Source: Acanthosoma haemorrhoidale (lineage: Eukaryota; Arthropoda; Insecta; Hemiptera; Acanthosomatidae). From it: a stretch of 64,000 nt of DNA. The stretch spans positions 83,101,189 through 83,165,188 of the forward strand of contig OV884009.1 of NCBI GenBank assembly GCA_930367205.1, read 5' to 3'. This document shows, one piece after another, positions 33,886 through 47,639 of the stretch. How positions within the stretch are numbered: position 1 is the first letter of the stretch; each line of letters opens with the position of its first letter. The translations under genes and the position numbers were made by a program. The notes beneath the pieces are model-generated. The model made no database searches. It was not told the origin of the DNA and saw only the letters and a program-made list of their open reading frames with translations.

Positions 33886-34509
33886 TATTAAGCTTTAAAC
33901 TGAGTATTAATTATTAATCAAGTTCATTTTGTCGAGTTATAGTGGCAAACAATGGTCAAACAGAATAACAAAGTACTTACTAACGACAACAAGGTATATG
34001 TTACATTATTGTCGTTTATAAGTGTCATCCTATTGAAATTCAAAAGTGTTCCTAGGAATAAAATAAATATTTATTTCTCTGCCTCCAATTCACCATAAAA
34101 ATTCATTCTATTTTTTTCTTATTGAGGATTTCAGAGTTGGATCAGAACAGAGTATTTATTCCAAAAAAAATAGAAATACTCTACCATGGAAAGTAGTATG
34201 TCAATATTGTGTTTAAACGGTTCGCTAGACTACCATAACTATAATACACCTCTTCAACACGTCATAATCTCATAACAACATCACATGGAAGGAATTCTTC
34301 CTCGATTTTCCTAACCTATATAACCTATACACCTCTGATATCACGTCGGATGGTCCTTATACGCTAGGGACAAATCACTATATTCATAGATTACAGCAAA
34401 AAATGAAAATGACAGTAGAATTCACCAAACGTGAGATAATTACTATCAATCATTTATTATTGAATAATTCACAGCTGATTTGATCCCAATCCATTCACCG
34501 CCTAGGGTT

Positions 34510-34700
34510 TTAACCATCAGATCGTTCCCTCAGATTCAATAAAAATGTTCTACTTGGAAAGAAAACCAAAATTATCAACATGTCAACACTGTACAAAACA
34601 GTGGTCATCCCGATATTGAAATACATGTACTATATTGGTTTGGAGTTAAATATCAAATTACAGGGCGAATAAAAAATTAGTAGGAGGATGATTAAAAACT
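34510..34700 (+). mobile_element. LINE reverse-transcriptase C-terminal fragment
   Basis: The plus strand reads FNKNVLLGKKTKIINMSTLY followed by KTVVIPILKYMYYIGLEL. This corresponds to the LINE segment after the RT core (a tK..lYktvi.PiL.Yg.e.w block). It ends in stops near 34675. Short and divergent; family uncertain. Confidence 0.5.
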
Positions 34701-35339
34701 ACCAACCAGACTGAGTATTTATTTTTAAATACTCCCAGATCAAAAAACTTATATTTAATAGGCGATTACGTACTATTATATAACCACAGCCACACAAAAC
34801 CTGTCAGAATAATTTCAACTTTGAATAAACATAATTTATTTCGTTTATTTGATTTTATTTACTCTCTTTATGGTATGTAGCTTTATTTTCCATGTTTTAC
34901 CCACAGCTCTGTAAGAAATATAGTATAAGATATATCAATATGAGTACTATGATGTGATTGAGCTCCCAAGCATGTGTCATTTTTAACCGTGCTTCTGAAC
35001 AAATTTGTAATGCAGTGACAAATATTGTTAGTAATAAATCTTTAAAAAAAGTAGTTGTGAATGAATGGCGTAGTATCATTTTGAACGATAATGACAATAT
35101 GAGCTGTAGAACGTGTTTTATATTATTTCATAAACGCTGTAGTAATTGACACTGTTTTTAAAAATTAATATGAGAAAAATTGAGATTGAATAGAAAAAAA
35201 TTATAAAAAGATTCATATCCTATAATAAACTGTGTAATTGCACGATTAAGATATTTTCATTACAATATCCCTCAAAGGTTGAAAAAATTGTTAGTAATTC
35301 TCCTCTTCTCACTAGTTTCCCGTTAATTTTACAGTTTAT

Positions 35340-35760
35340 CTCGACGTAACATAGCACTGACATGGTTCCTTGACGTGGGTTTATAGGCGAGATTAGAAAT
35401 AGAAAAAGTACGACACAGGTCTTACCGGCTATCGCACTTGCTAACTTTACCCAACCCGTCGCTTCGTCTCGAACTGATCATCTATACTTGTGTCCTCCGG
35501 CCAGCTCTGCTGTACGGTGCCCCACTATTTACCCACTTGACTGACAATACAGCCAAATGTCTCCAACATTTCCAGAATGGGATCATGCGAAAAATGGTCC
35601 CACATACCTCTCTCGAGAGGTTTAAGAACGCTGACCTGCACCCGTTGCTAGGTGTCGGTGGGCGAGTTCATCCGCTGGAGACACATCAAGTTTTTTGCCT
35701 CGTTGCAGCACCTAACCAACCCAGTGTTTAACACTATGGTCCCACCACCCCTCCCACATC
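35340..35760 (+). mobile_element. jockey-clade LINE C-terminal fragment (family K)
   Basis: The plus-strand frame 35438-35731 reads LELIIYTCVLRPALLYGAPL, then NTAKCLQHFQNGIMRKMV, then LHPLLGVGGRVHPLE. This is the region after the RT catalytic core of jockey-like LINEs. Upstream, 35390-35437 adds KVRHRSYRL in a shifted frame. It is a different family from family J. No RT catalytic motif or endonuclease domain is present. Confidence 0.7.
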
Positions 35761-35764
35761 GATG

Positions 35765-38700
35765 GCAACAGACTGTTGGACAAAAATTAGGTTAAGAATT
35801 AGTACGTAAGTTAGTTTTAAGTTTGATAAAAAAGGTGAGCCCCATCACCTTTATTAGTCAGTTTATTCCAGTCACGTATAATGTGTATCATTATACTTGT
35901 TTATTCATTATATAATTTTTATAAAATAACAAAACCTGTATATAATGTAGCGATGCTACAGAAAATACAAAAATAATTTGTAAATAGATTCGCCTGAGGA
36001 TCTATAATTATCTATAAATTTAGAGGGGCTATGAAAGAAGACTAAAATTGACGTGGGTACGAATACGCTCCACAGAATTGATAACTTGTCAGAGGTTTTC
36101 CTTTCGAATAACATGAATTTTGTTTTTGGTGGGAAAAAAGTGTTCTGGATTTGAAAGGAGCGAGGTAAGTACCATGAGGTGAATATGCAAAAGTAGAAGT
36201 TTGCAGAACGTTTGTGATGTACAACTTGAGGACGTGAGTTCCTCAGACTGTTGCACTGCTTTTGTCTTGCCAAGAATCGCATCAGCGAAGGCATCGAAGG
36301 CATTGGATTAGTGGATGGAGTACTTTTTGTCTTGCCTGAAAGGTTATTCTTTTTCATATGCTTTGTAGTTTGTCGGTTACCCTTGCTAGCAGAATAGACA
36401 GGTCGCTGGTGATCAAGGATTTTTAGCACGCCTCATATTTTCCCACAATGCACCTTTGGATTGTTCCTTTTGCTCCTTGAGCTAGGCTACTTGCCTTGCA
36501 TTTCTCTTGACTAAGTCAAAAATTCTTTATTGAAATGAAGACTACTGGGATAAGCCAAACTACAGTTATAGGGGATGCTGTGGAGGGTAGAAAAACAAAA
36601 ACATTTTAAGTCGCACATTTTACATACCCCAGGAGTGTGGTCGAAACCAACAAATAACAGCGGAAGAGAAGTTATTAAATTAATTTTTTTTTTTTTAATC
36701 TGTAGGGGCTGATTGATGAAGGTTCCTGATGGCTGCGAGAAGACCATACTTGTTTTATATTTATTATGTATTTTATTTTCGGTTTTATCGGTCACATGTT
36801 TACACATAACCGTTCCAAACATAAAAGTGGTTCGGAACTTTCTTATTACATCCCATTTTCAAGAGATAGCTTTTCAAAAGAAAATACACCACACAGACCA
36901 CACTCCCCAGAGATATGTCAGGACCTGTGTCGAACACATTTTAGCTTGTTTCGGAGCACGGATTTCGGACGTTTTTCCACGCCGGACTGTGTATTCTTGA
37001 TTAGTATGGACTGTATAGAAAGCCTGTATTTTGGAGCCAACAGTTCCATGTCAATAAAATTTAAGACATAGATTGTGAATTAGCATTTTCCTATTAATCG
37101 AATCATTCTCTGGTTGTAAATCTATAAGCATATGGTGCAGGAAATTTCCTTTTATATACGATCACAGGCATATAAGTGTCTCACCCATATACTTTCCCAC
37201 GTGATACAAGTGACGAAGTTCTGTTTACTGGGATTTTCAGAACCATAGCTGCCAACCGTTATTACTCTGAAATTTTCTATTCAGACAAAATTCCCCATTT
37301 AGCCCGATAAATATTATTGCTCACTCTTTATCCATACTGCATACAGATTTTTGGATCTATGGCTGTGATGTGGCTTTATTCTTTTATTTGATTGTTTATT
37401 TTTCAGAAATAATAATCCTCCAAGAAAACGTTCTTGTTTAATTCTGGCTGTCTTTTGATTTCGTCATTTTAGTAATTATTTTTTTCCGAAAAAGGTATAC
37501 TTTGTTTTATTCATAGCTTTGTTTGGGTTTTCTTGTTGCATTCTAGCCTGCCACAACTGAAGAAAACAAAACTGAATCTACACAACTATATATTAAAACA
37601 ATATACAAGCAATCAAAAGGCTAGACTGTAATTGGTGCTTTACAAGTGTCTTTATTGTTAATTTCCCTGCCCGCCTCCTATTGTCTTCATTCTCGAGGAC
37701 GGTTTTAAGACGAGTGAGGGCACAACTTTCTGGGGGATTATTTTGGGTCTAATTACAGATAATAAATTAATAGTTAATTCTTTTGTGAAAAAATTAAATA
37801 TTGCCAAACTTAATGCACTTCCAATAGATACTAGGCTGTTGCTTAAGGCTTGTATCTAAATCCGACACTGGCCTTTATCTGAATCTACTTGGAGTTTGTA
37901 TTCGAAGTGATCGGAGTAATATTTTGTACCATGATTTCACCAAGGTTCTTGGCTATATCTTGTCGTCATTAATGTTATACCAAATACTATTTGCTAATAT
38001 CCATATAATAATAGCTTCTAGTCAACCTTATGATGAGTAATAACAAGGGTATGTCAAAATGCTGGCATTGATTACATCCATTTAATTCATTAACTAAAAT
38101 ATTTTTTGCAAAATGTCTAAGGTTGTGGCTTACAAGGAGTATGTTCTTTAATATTTCCCGGAACAGTAGAGCCTTAGATAAAGGTTTATCCTAGAACATC
38201 AACTAAATGCATAATTTTTTTCTTAGCCATAATGGTGTCTGAAAATAAAGTTTAAAAAAAATAAGAAATAGTATACCTTTGTATCTATTTTGACGTCACC
38301 GTTGTTTATGTATTTTTAGCGATTGGGAAAAAAAACATACCCTTAAATTTAAAATAGGATCTGAACTGTAAATTCAGAAATCATAAAAGCCAGTGAAAAA
38401 CGGATCAGTTGCTAGATAGTTTTATCACGTTATTCTTTTTTCGCATGCTTCAGATTAATTTATAATTTCAAGGTTCAACCTCATGTAATATAGTGATAGA
38501 ATCATTTTTACAACCGCTATCTTAGAACGAGCAGGCGAACAGACAGACGAGACGTACTTGTTGAAAGGTGAGTATTTCTCTTCGAATAACGAAAACAAAT
38601 TAGTGGCGTTCGAGCCATGTTCTTATCTTGATCTCAACATTAGTAGCAGTTCAAAACGTTTAATTAGTATTGTCCGTAGCGTACCTGGGGAAGGCTGACG

Positions 38701-40525
38701 TGAGTTAAAGGACGTTTTGTAACTCTTAGAAATACATAATTATAATAGTAATTGCATTACTACTCATAAGATTTTCGTGAATAGTTACTACATCTTTTTA
38801 AGAATAAGTTATTTTATCGAGAATTTTTTTTGTTATTTAATTAAAAAAAAATGGATTTTCTTTGCCAATTTTGGCTGAACGTCTAGCAGTAGGTGGAAAA
38901 ACTAGAAAATATCCAATTAAATCACTGTAATGTACAATAAAATGTAACATTTCCCCTAAAAAGGGAAAAATAGTAGAAGAGGGAATATAATTACAATGAT
39001 GTGAAAAATCACTCTACACATCTAAAAATAAACGAAAAATCTCAAATCAATTCGGTACCAACAACTGAAATTACGTGAAAAAAAAAGTACATACATACAT
39101 ATTTTTTAAATCAATATTCATCATGTTGATATCTTTAAATCACCAACGCTATTAAATGTTTAAAATATTTATTATTTTATATATATTATTTGTTTCAACT
39201 TAGGGTTTAAGGCGTTTTTCAAACCCAATAAATACTGTTTATTTGTCTTCAATACGATTGTTAAAATCATCAGAAGTTGAGAGCGATGTCCAGTTTTAGG
39301 AGACACTAGTACCTTCGACTTCCAACATCCGTACGAAGGAATATACGGCCCGGGCGGTATTTCACACACATTCAGGAAGGTACGAATAAAAAAGTGTATC
39401 TGGTTCTTTGAGTCATAAAAGAACATTTCAATTTGGGCCGATGCATCTTGATGTGCCCATTTCGTCCCACTGTGCGGCGGCCCAACTTGATAGGTCACCA
39501 GCTGGTAAAATCAAGATATACCTTTCAATTAAAAACCAACTAACCGATGATATAAATTTGGAAAAATGTCATTCCAGACTTTGCTAATAAAAAAAAACAA
39601 GAAAAATAATAAATATACACGCTTGAATTTCTTCATTATGTGTACAGTCTATTGAAACAAAAGAAATATATCTATTTACTTACGTTCAGTAATTTTTAAT
39701 AACCACACTTGATTTTGATCGACTTAAAACGGGCGGTAACCACACTCAGGTGGCAAAATTCTAGGGTCACTGATATTTTTGATTAATAATTAATTCTATG
39801 GACCTGAAACAGGCCAACTTAGCGATAAATTAATGGGACTTCGGGTAGAAATATCACATCGAATTTTTTTTGTAAAAGCCCACCTTTTGGGATCGTTAAC
39901 CTTTTGTAAATAATAAGCAATAAAAAATCAGTTGTCACCGAAGTATGGTAGGTGTAGAGATAAATCTAAATGTATTTCTTTTGCTGGTGTTTGAATCTTC
40001 GAAATTTCAGCCCCGACCAAAGGCGCGATAAAGAAATTGATGGAGTATTTTCAAAAAGTGGAGTGAGGGGTCAGTAAACCTGGTTGCTACTTGTACGGAA
40101 GGTGTATGTAATAAAAGGTAAGAAGAGATCTGGTATCCTTTTCAAGGGGTCTCAACGCAGCCTAATATTGGCCCTACTACTGTAGCCCTCACAGTTCAAC
40201 TGCTTCATGTTTCCAACCGTTCGGCATTATTGCTTTCTCATATTTCCAAACATTTCATTTTATTTTCCTCTTGGTATATTTTCTTCTTATAATAGGATAT
40301 CTGGTATCTAATAAGACTTACCCCCGCCTTCACATTTAATGGACAATGTTACTTATAAGGAAAGTATGACTGCGTCTTTACAATTACGTAAACAAGACCG
40401 AGTAATAACGATTGGGGAGCATGAAGGAAGAGGCTCTACTTTCAAATAAATATAGGGGTGGCAGTCATTATTCTATCTGAATGTTTTAGGATGTGTAGCT
40501 GCCGTTATGACTTAGTCGAAATTTA
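35765..40525. other. intergenic, nothing firmly recognised
   Basis: AT-rich to mixed DNA. A minus-strand open frame of 157 codons (35956-36429), a plus-strand one of 101 codons (36766-37071) and a minus-strand one of 108 codons (39172-39498) are the longest. None shows a domain, conserved motif or codon bias that I can defend. I see no RNA gene. Confidence 0.4.
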
Positions 40526-40529
40526 AGCG

Positions 40530-41275
40530 GTATATTCAACGAGTTCGGTACTTAGGCTTCCATCTCGACAAACGACTGCCCCCACATACGAGGCTAAAAA
40601 GACAAGAACTAAACAGACGCTTTGGACAACTGTACAGACTACTTCAAAGGACATCCCATCTCTCAATAGAAAATAAATTACTAATTTACAAGGTTACTTA
40701 AGCCAATCTGGACATACGGAATAGAGCTATGGGGGAAAGCAAAAAAGTCGAACATCAAGCGCATCCAATCCTTTCAATCAAAAGTCCTAAGAACAATAGT
40801 AAATGCCCCTTATTACGTCAGCAACAAAACCCTTCATAACGATCTTAATATACCCTACATTCTTGAACTCATCCCTTCCAAGTTTATGAAATTCCATAGT
40901 ACCCTATCCAACCACCCTAATCCCGTAGTGCAGTCATTGTACTGCACCACTCATCCCTATAATCTTCCTCGGAGACTAAAACGGCAGTGGCCTCGTGACC
41001 TGCTATAAATGCGTCCTGGCAATGGCCAGTTTTTCCAATCATGTCCTGAGGCGTCTGTGGGTCTCGCGCTCTTCGTCAGCATCCACTGGCTCGTATCCGG
41101 TGACGCGACTGACGGAGGAGCGTGGGGGACTTCCCAAGACTGCACTTCCTCTTTCGTACGCGGGGGAGGTGACAAACATGTGGATTTGGGAGGCCTCTGG
41201 GGTGTCTGTAAATATTGTATGAATGAGAGCATTTATCTCAATTACTAATAAGGCAGATTGTAATTTTAGCACAAT
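40530..41275 (+). mobile_element. LINE family J, 5'-truncated, copy 2
   Basis: Plus-strand copy. The coding part reads LGFHLDKRLPPHTRLKRQEL and RRFGQLYRLLQRTSHLSIEN. A frameshift near 40695 follows (one T too many in GGTTACTTAAGCC relative to the 57 kb copy). The IKRIQSFQSKVLRTIVNAP region then continues in another frame. The 3' UTR (41000-41275) contains the GACGCGACTGACGGAGGAGC stretch and ends GATTGTAATTTTAGCACAAT. Four codons present in the 57 kb copy are missing after RL, near 40578. Confidence 0.8.
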
Positions 41276-41279
41276 TAAG

Positions 41280-44200
41280 AAGTTTGATATTCAACGAGAC
41301 ACCTAGTCACAATTTTATTTCACATCCAATGACAAGGGAATGCATGAAATTAAACATTAAAAAATACTTCCCAGTATTCGTTACTAGTCCCGCTTTTCCA
41401 ATACCTCTATTTTAGATATATTGTATTAACGTAAAAATAAAGGTTTTTAAATGTCAGAATAAAAAGATTGGAGTCTTTCACATTATTTTCTTTTTTTAGT
41501 AAGGCTAGCAATTTGGATTAAATGAAAATGAATTAATTAAAACTGAAAGATAATATCATTTGTTGTTTTACTCTTCTTAATGTCACCTATATTATTATTT
41601 ATTAAATTTAGTGGTTTTGTCCCCGAATGTCTTCTGTTTATGTAAATTTATGTTTCTTTTTCTGAATTGTAGTCCCGAGAATGCCTAAATAAGTCATTGA
41701 TACCGTATCAATTAAAAAAAAATATATATAGTGATATAGATTCCAACCTTTTTATGAATCGACGTGAAAAAAATATTGTTTTCAAAATTTATTCCACAAA
41801 CTGATGTAGCAGTTATTAAACTGTGAGTCGGAACAGCTCAGAACCAAGTTACAAATTCAGGTCAAGTGTGTGATGCATGACACAGGTTTTTTTTGTAATA
41901 ATACAAAGCTTCAATGCAGTGATTATAATCAAGGCGTCGAAATCTTTAATTTGATACCCTAATCAATATTTATTTTCATTATACTAATAGATTTATTAAT
42001 GACCCTTTGTTATTTTGGGGCTGGTGTTATTTTTAGCGTAATATGAAGCAACCTTACAAAATAGCAGGTCTCTACTTTCTAACTTCTAAAGGACGTCGTT
42101 TGATTTTAATTGTGAACACGAGGTTAATGACTTATTGTAGTTATAGTTTGCAAAACCGAAACATAATTTATTGTTGTTTATTTTTAACATCAATGCCATG
42201 TTTTATGGTGCTAACTATATTTTTTAAGGTTTCCTCATATCTAATCGGACCTCCATGAACAATTTCATGTCCCTTGTGGACAGACACAAGGGTAAAAACA
42301 TGAGGGCTTCTGAATAAGATATTCCTATTGGTAAGGTCGTCGACTCGCGACAGAGGGTAGTTCAGTCGGTCGAGCAACCCATGTTCGACTCCTGATTTAA
42401 ATATAATTAACGACTATAAATAAACTTTCTAGTTTTGAAAAACCCAATGAACCCCAAGAAACCCCTAAAAAATATGTTAAAATTGCAGTAGACGTATGTG
42501 GTTTTAACAACTCGACGATTTCTTCTTAATGTAGAGATAATTGGGCAGGAATAACTATCGTTCATTAGGAGTGAATGGGAGTGGAAATAAAGGGGATATG
42601 GATCGATTGGAAAAAGGCAAAGGGAGATGGTTAATTGTGTCGTAAAGCGGGTTTGGCCGCGAAGGGTCAGCGCCATTTCAGCACACTCCTGCTAATTGAT
42701 TTCGATTCAGGAGAGCCTTCTGCTCCATGGAGCGGGTGACTCCAGCCAGCTCCACTTTTCAAATGTACAGCGGGGGGGGGATGAAAAAACTAATCCTGAC
42801 AACCACCAATGAAAAAGTAGTCCACCAATCCACCCATTTTTCGCATCTTCACTCCCTCATAGAAAAGAAAACCTCATAATCATAATATTAAATTAACAGC
42901 CTGGCAATAATTTTTGGAATATTAGGATATCCTAGGATAGCCGACCTCACCATTTTGTTATTTATTATTTTTAAAAATTATCTTTATCCAAAGGGCACAC
43001 CTCTTGAAGTGATTCGGGGCGGTCGAATGTTACCTCTCAACGTTAACTTCGTGTTTTGTTGGTCAGATACTTCTTTATTCAAGTAGCTACTCAGTCCTCC
43101 GTGAACTCCGATCGTAAACATCGCCCAAAGAAAAGATCATTTGGGAAAATACCAGGATCGAACGAAGGCCTCGGTTGTTAGAAGTCCATAAACTTAGCAC
43201 TTTCGCAGTTTACTTTATTTAACCTTCTGAAATATTTTAGCATCTATCACTCATGGGAATAGTGATTTCAGAGTCAAATCTGGATAATATCAGTCTTCTA
43301 AATACGAGAAAAATATCGGATTTGCCGAATTTACTCCAGTTTTTTAAATAAGGGCAATACATATTCTTATATTAAAATAAAAACGAACGTTTTTTTGGGG
43401 GGGGGGATTAATCAAACTAAAAGACTGTTATTATTTGTTTAGTTAGAGATGCGGAAAAAGAGTGCGTGTTTTGAAACGCGTAGCAAGTTTTAATTAATAA
43501 AAAACATTGGTTTGAAAAATTAAAATTGGTTATTTATTTGATGAACAAAGTAACTATACGTCGTGCAAATTAGTACATTATTGTATCTAAATTCATGCCA
43601 TGTGTTAACAAATTATATAAATAATTATGAAATATATACAAATGAAAGTGAAGTTAGTCTAATGAATGGTTGTGCGAGTGCAGGCCTAGCGAACTTATTA
43701 AATGCTTGTGTAACATTACTCGTCCAAATATTCTTAATAATTTAATTTAAATCACTTTAGTCTGCCCACAGTTTTTCATATTATTTAGATAAACTTAAAT
43801 CAATTATTATAGTTCAACCCACACCGCCGAATACTCCGTTATTTGTTAAAGCATCCCGTTGAACGAAAATCGCATTTAAAAAAAAAAATGAAGAAGATAA
43901 ACAGCTAAAATATTGACCACGAAACTATATTGAATAGAGAGTTTATCAAGAGTTTATGTTGTTGGATTTTTTTTTTTTTACAAACTGCCTCCTTGCAGCA
44001 ACTGGAAAAGCTTTTGACCACGATCCAGCCAGCCAACGGGTATCAGTATTTCACCAGAAAGTCCATTGTTCATTGCACCTTACAATATTTCGGTTAAAAT
44101 CTCTGATCAGAAAGGTATTTTAAAAGATTTCCACCCTCATAGAGAATCAGCATTATTAGTTCACGCGAGACTATTTTGCTATTTTTCCCGACGTCGCACA

Positions 44201-46425
44201 GTTGGCACAATTAAAAGATGAATTTCAAAATATTTCTTACCGTGGGAATTTTCAGGAAAAGGCAGAAAAAAAAAAAATGACCACAGTCATCGAACCCTGC
44301 CAATAGGCGTTGGAAAATTGCAGATTTAAGGCAAATTGAGAGCAGGAAAAGCAAGATTTGAAATTTCATTTCTTCATCCAACCACGTTTTATGCTTCCTT
44401 TATGTTTTATGCTGTAGGTTTGAAATGCTACGATTGTACCGAACCCAGTTTCTCGTTTAAAAATAAAAGTAAGGATTGAAGTAGTTCTTCTTTTAGACAT
44501 TTCGGATGGTCCTGAAGGTTGAATTTATTTCGTACTCATTCATACAAGATATAACGTCATTCTTGATTTGGTCTATTAATTATTTTTTAGTCTCTTAAAA
44601 ATACAGTGGTCACTCCTTTTAATCACATATTTCACAACTGAAATAATAAATAAATGATTACTATGCAAAATTATGCAATTGAACTTGGTATATATGTAAA
44701 ATATATGACTAGTTTAAACACATATATGTGTGCGTGTTGCCTGTTTGGTGTCTTATGGAATAAACAAGAATTTATTACTGTAACATGGGTCGGGGTAAAG
44801 ACAACTTTTTTTTGTTTGCATTTACACGTTGAATGTGTGTTGTGCTATTCTGCGTTCATTGTTTAAGTATTCACTATGAAAAATGTATCAGTAAATGCTG
44901 GGCCTTTTACCAATTTTATGATTCAGTAGAGGTAGAGAGAGTATGTTGACATTCTCTAGTCACGATCAGTTCATTCAAAAAACAATATCCTTGCCATTTT
45001 TGTAGTTTATAAATTTACTGATTTTTTTTGTGGTTATAAACTAAATAGTATTTTTTAGTATGTACATAATAAAGATCATATAATGTAAATAAATTTAAAG
45101 ATTCTCATAGGGCACGGCTTGTGTTTCTTTTCTTCATACTTTTCGTAATGCATTTTAACCAAAATGTTTAAGGAAGTTGGAATTGTTGCGGAATATACCT
45201 TTCAAATTGATTGAACTTATCCCAGACAGACAGTTGCCGTTCGGCTGTAACTGAATGTAAGGTAGAGCCTCTCCCCTCAAGCTTGGAAAATATACTCTAT
45301 GATAAGAATTATCACTTTTAGAGCGTGTGGATAGTTTATTCTACCTAAGATTTTATTAGTTGACCAATAACTAGAAGAAACGATAAAATTTCAAAATGTT
45401 ATTAATAATTTGAATAATACTACTGTATAACTAAAACAGTGAGGGTTTTAAACGGAGCGAGAAGGGGCGGTTCAACGGAAATTTCGGCACTGTGCCAACT
45501 GAGCCAGCATGAAGACAGAAAGTAATTTAACTCTGAAATATATTATGCCAACTATATATGCAAATGCCGGCGTGAAACGAAATGGCGTCTTTTACATATA
45601 TTTGTGTACAATACCGGTTCTCTGGCCAACAGCGACCCTTCAGCTGATTTGAATTTTAAATAAACCAGCTTCAAGATACACAGGGGTCTGAAAACCTCGT
45701 GGCTGGGTACATTCGCTTTTAATCCATGGCCAGCAATTCGTCACAGTTCATATACATGTCTTAGTAGCAAAGATTACACTTTTTTTGGAAGTGGTACACA
45801 AAACTGGATAGGTAATTAAAATTTAATTGAAAATTAAAATTCCCAGATTATGATTTGAAACGTTCCAGTACTAAATTCTCAGTTTGGTTTTAGAATATTC
45901 GAGGAAATATCTTTCTTGAGAACAGCAATGGAAACTTACATCTGAGGCACTACCGCCTGTACTTCGAACTATGGGGAATTGCACCACCCATCGAAATACT
46001 CAAAATGCAAGGTGAACGTAAGCAGTAAACGCACTTTTGCAAAGAATTGATGTATTAATGGTGGTCTGTTCGAGAATTTATCAACAACCATTTCCAGATG
46101 TTCTATAAATGGATGCCGAATTTAAAAGGTGGAAGTACAGACCTTGCATTGAATACACACCTCTTGCAAGTAAAAATAAGTATTAAAGAAACTTTTAAAT
46201 GTTTATATATTCAATATTTTATTTCCTTTAATCGATCATCCAGTTTGTTTAATGTAGTAAGTGAAAAATAATGTTAGATGTATTGCTAACCATTTACAAT
46301 TTCCATTTACAACATATATTTGATGTTACATTCACTAAGTGAGACATTAACGTGTTCTGATTGACGTGTTGATGAAAAATTGAAGTTATAATCGATATAA
46401 ATTACTTACTTAACAGCTCAACAAC
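41280..46425. other. intergenic, mostly AT-rich
   Basis: No gene recognised. Partial repeat B core at 43069-43090. G run at 43396-43407. A short GC-elevated stretch at 42620-42850 contains GCTAATTGATTTCGATTC (42692-42709), a homeodomain-type motif. A minus-strand stretch around 45440-45510 contains GCTGGCTCAGTTGGCAC, which reads like a tRNA-derived SINE head but lacks a good B box. Confidence 0.4.
42340..42395 (+). repeat. tRNA-like SINE head (tentative)
   Basis: An A-box match TAGTTCAGTCG at 42358-42368 and a B-box match GTTCGACTC at 42383-42391 occur in the right order, but only 25 nt apart, which is short for a tRNA-derived promoter. No cloverleaf can be closed around them. Confidence 0.25.
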
Positions 46426-46429
46426 AGTA

Positions 46430-46930
46430 AAACAAATGTTACTCATAAAAGTAATTACGATCCCCTATATCTGTGACCGTTCTTTTCTTATCCGTACCGC
46501 AATCCTTAGGAACTCTATTCTTCGTTCATCAACTCTCCCAATTTTTTTTAATCCAGACATAACCAGTTCCTTATCTCCTACCAACATAACAATTCATAAT
46601 CCACTACGATTATTATTTTTATTAATTTCAGTCATTTTCTATTTTATTACACCTCAGCAACCTTTCACGCTCTTTTTCTACTTTTGCCTATATTTTCTCA
46701 GTTGTAATTGTCAGCGAATGTCATTCACCTCTATCAATTTTTATGTTTTTTGTTTCAAGCTTATGCTGTTGGTTCCTTTTAGTCATCACATATGTAGATA
46801 GACCCTTTATTATTTGTAAGGGGTCTTTGTTTGTAAGCTAGCCATACTTTTTTTTGTTTCTTCTTGTCATTCTTAGGGGGACAATGTTTTAGAATAATGT
46901 GATTTATTTCATTTCATTAAATCATTAAAC
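46430..46930 (+). mobile_element. LINE 3'-end fragment (same family as 13.5 kb)
   Basis: A plus-strand degenerate RT C-terminus: RSFLIRTAILRNSILRSSTL followed by PIFFNPDI, then a long pyrimidine-rich stretch. The family tail CACATATGTAGATAGACCC is at 46787-46805, followed by GGGGTCTTTGTTTG. The 13520-13910 copy shares GTTCATCAACTC and AACAATTCATAA blocks in order. Confidence 0.55.
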
Positions 46931-47639
46931 TAGCCATGATGTATAAAGCTAAAGATTTTCGCAAATTTTAGTTCCTTCATAAAAATATATTTCTCTCTTG
47001 CCTCAATAAAACATTTCCAAAATTCAACTTATGGTCGAGATAATCCAGTGGTTCAGTATTTGGCTCTATATTCCACTTAATCCTAAATTCGGAATAAAAA
47101 AATATTGGCCATGAAATACAATCTCCTTTCAGCTCATTAAATTCAAACACGAGTCCCTATTTTTCTTACGTCTCCTGTCAGGATTGCTATTTCAAAGGAA
47201 TTCTCTTCGAGTTCAAAGTATCTTTACCGAGACAAAATGGAGAGGCTCTCTATTGACGATGATCGTACAAAAAATGTAAGTAATCTGGAATTTTAAAGCT
47301 ATATTTCAGCTCACCTTGGTTTTTGGTGAAATAAAATTAAGTGTGAAATATAAATTACGATTAATTTTATTCAACCAGTGTGTGCCTCCTTTCCAGTTTC
47401 CTGTTAGCAGTTCTGACCTTTTGTCACGCATTTGTAATTATATTAATTTTTAATTTGTCAAAAAAGGAGTTTCTCTCTATTATTTTTCGATGATTTATAA
47501 TTTGTTTCATAGAATTGTCACTGGTCAGTTAATAAATACGTTGATAGTCATCTAGAGTATTTTCATTAAAGGACAGGTTGATAGAAATGATATAATTATA
47601 TTTAGAGCAATAGGGTTAACAACAATGGTCTAGTCCCTT

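Noticed and set aside
35956..36429. 157-codon minus-strand open frame
   Set aside because: No recognisable domain or conserved motif, no splice or start context, and a composition consistent with chance opening in mixed DNA.
36713..37071. Overlapping plus-strand frames of 95 and 101 codons
   Set aside because: Neither reading shows a domain, and overlapping frames of similar length argue for chance.
39172..39498. 108-codon minus-strand open frame
   Set aside because: No known motif; ends in AT-rich simple sequence. It may be transposon debris, but I cannot support a family.
45495..45505. Minus-strand A-box match within GCTGGCTCAGTTGGCAC as a tRNA gene
   Set aside because: The downstream GTTGAACC does not fit a B box and no stems close.
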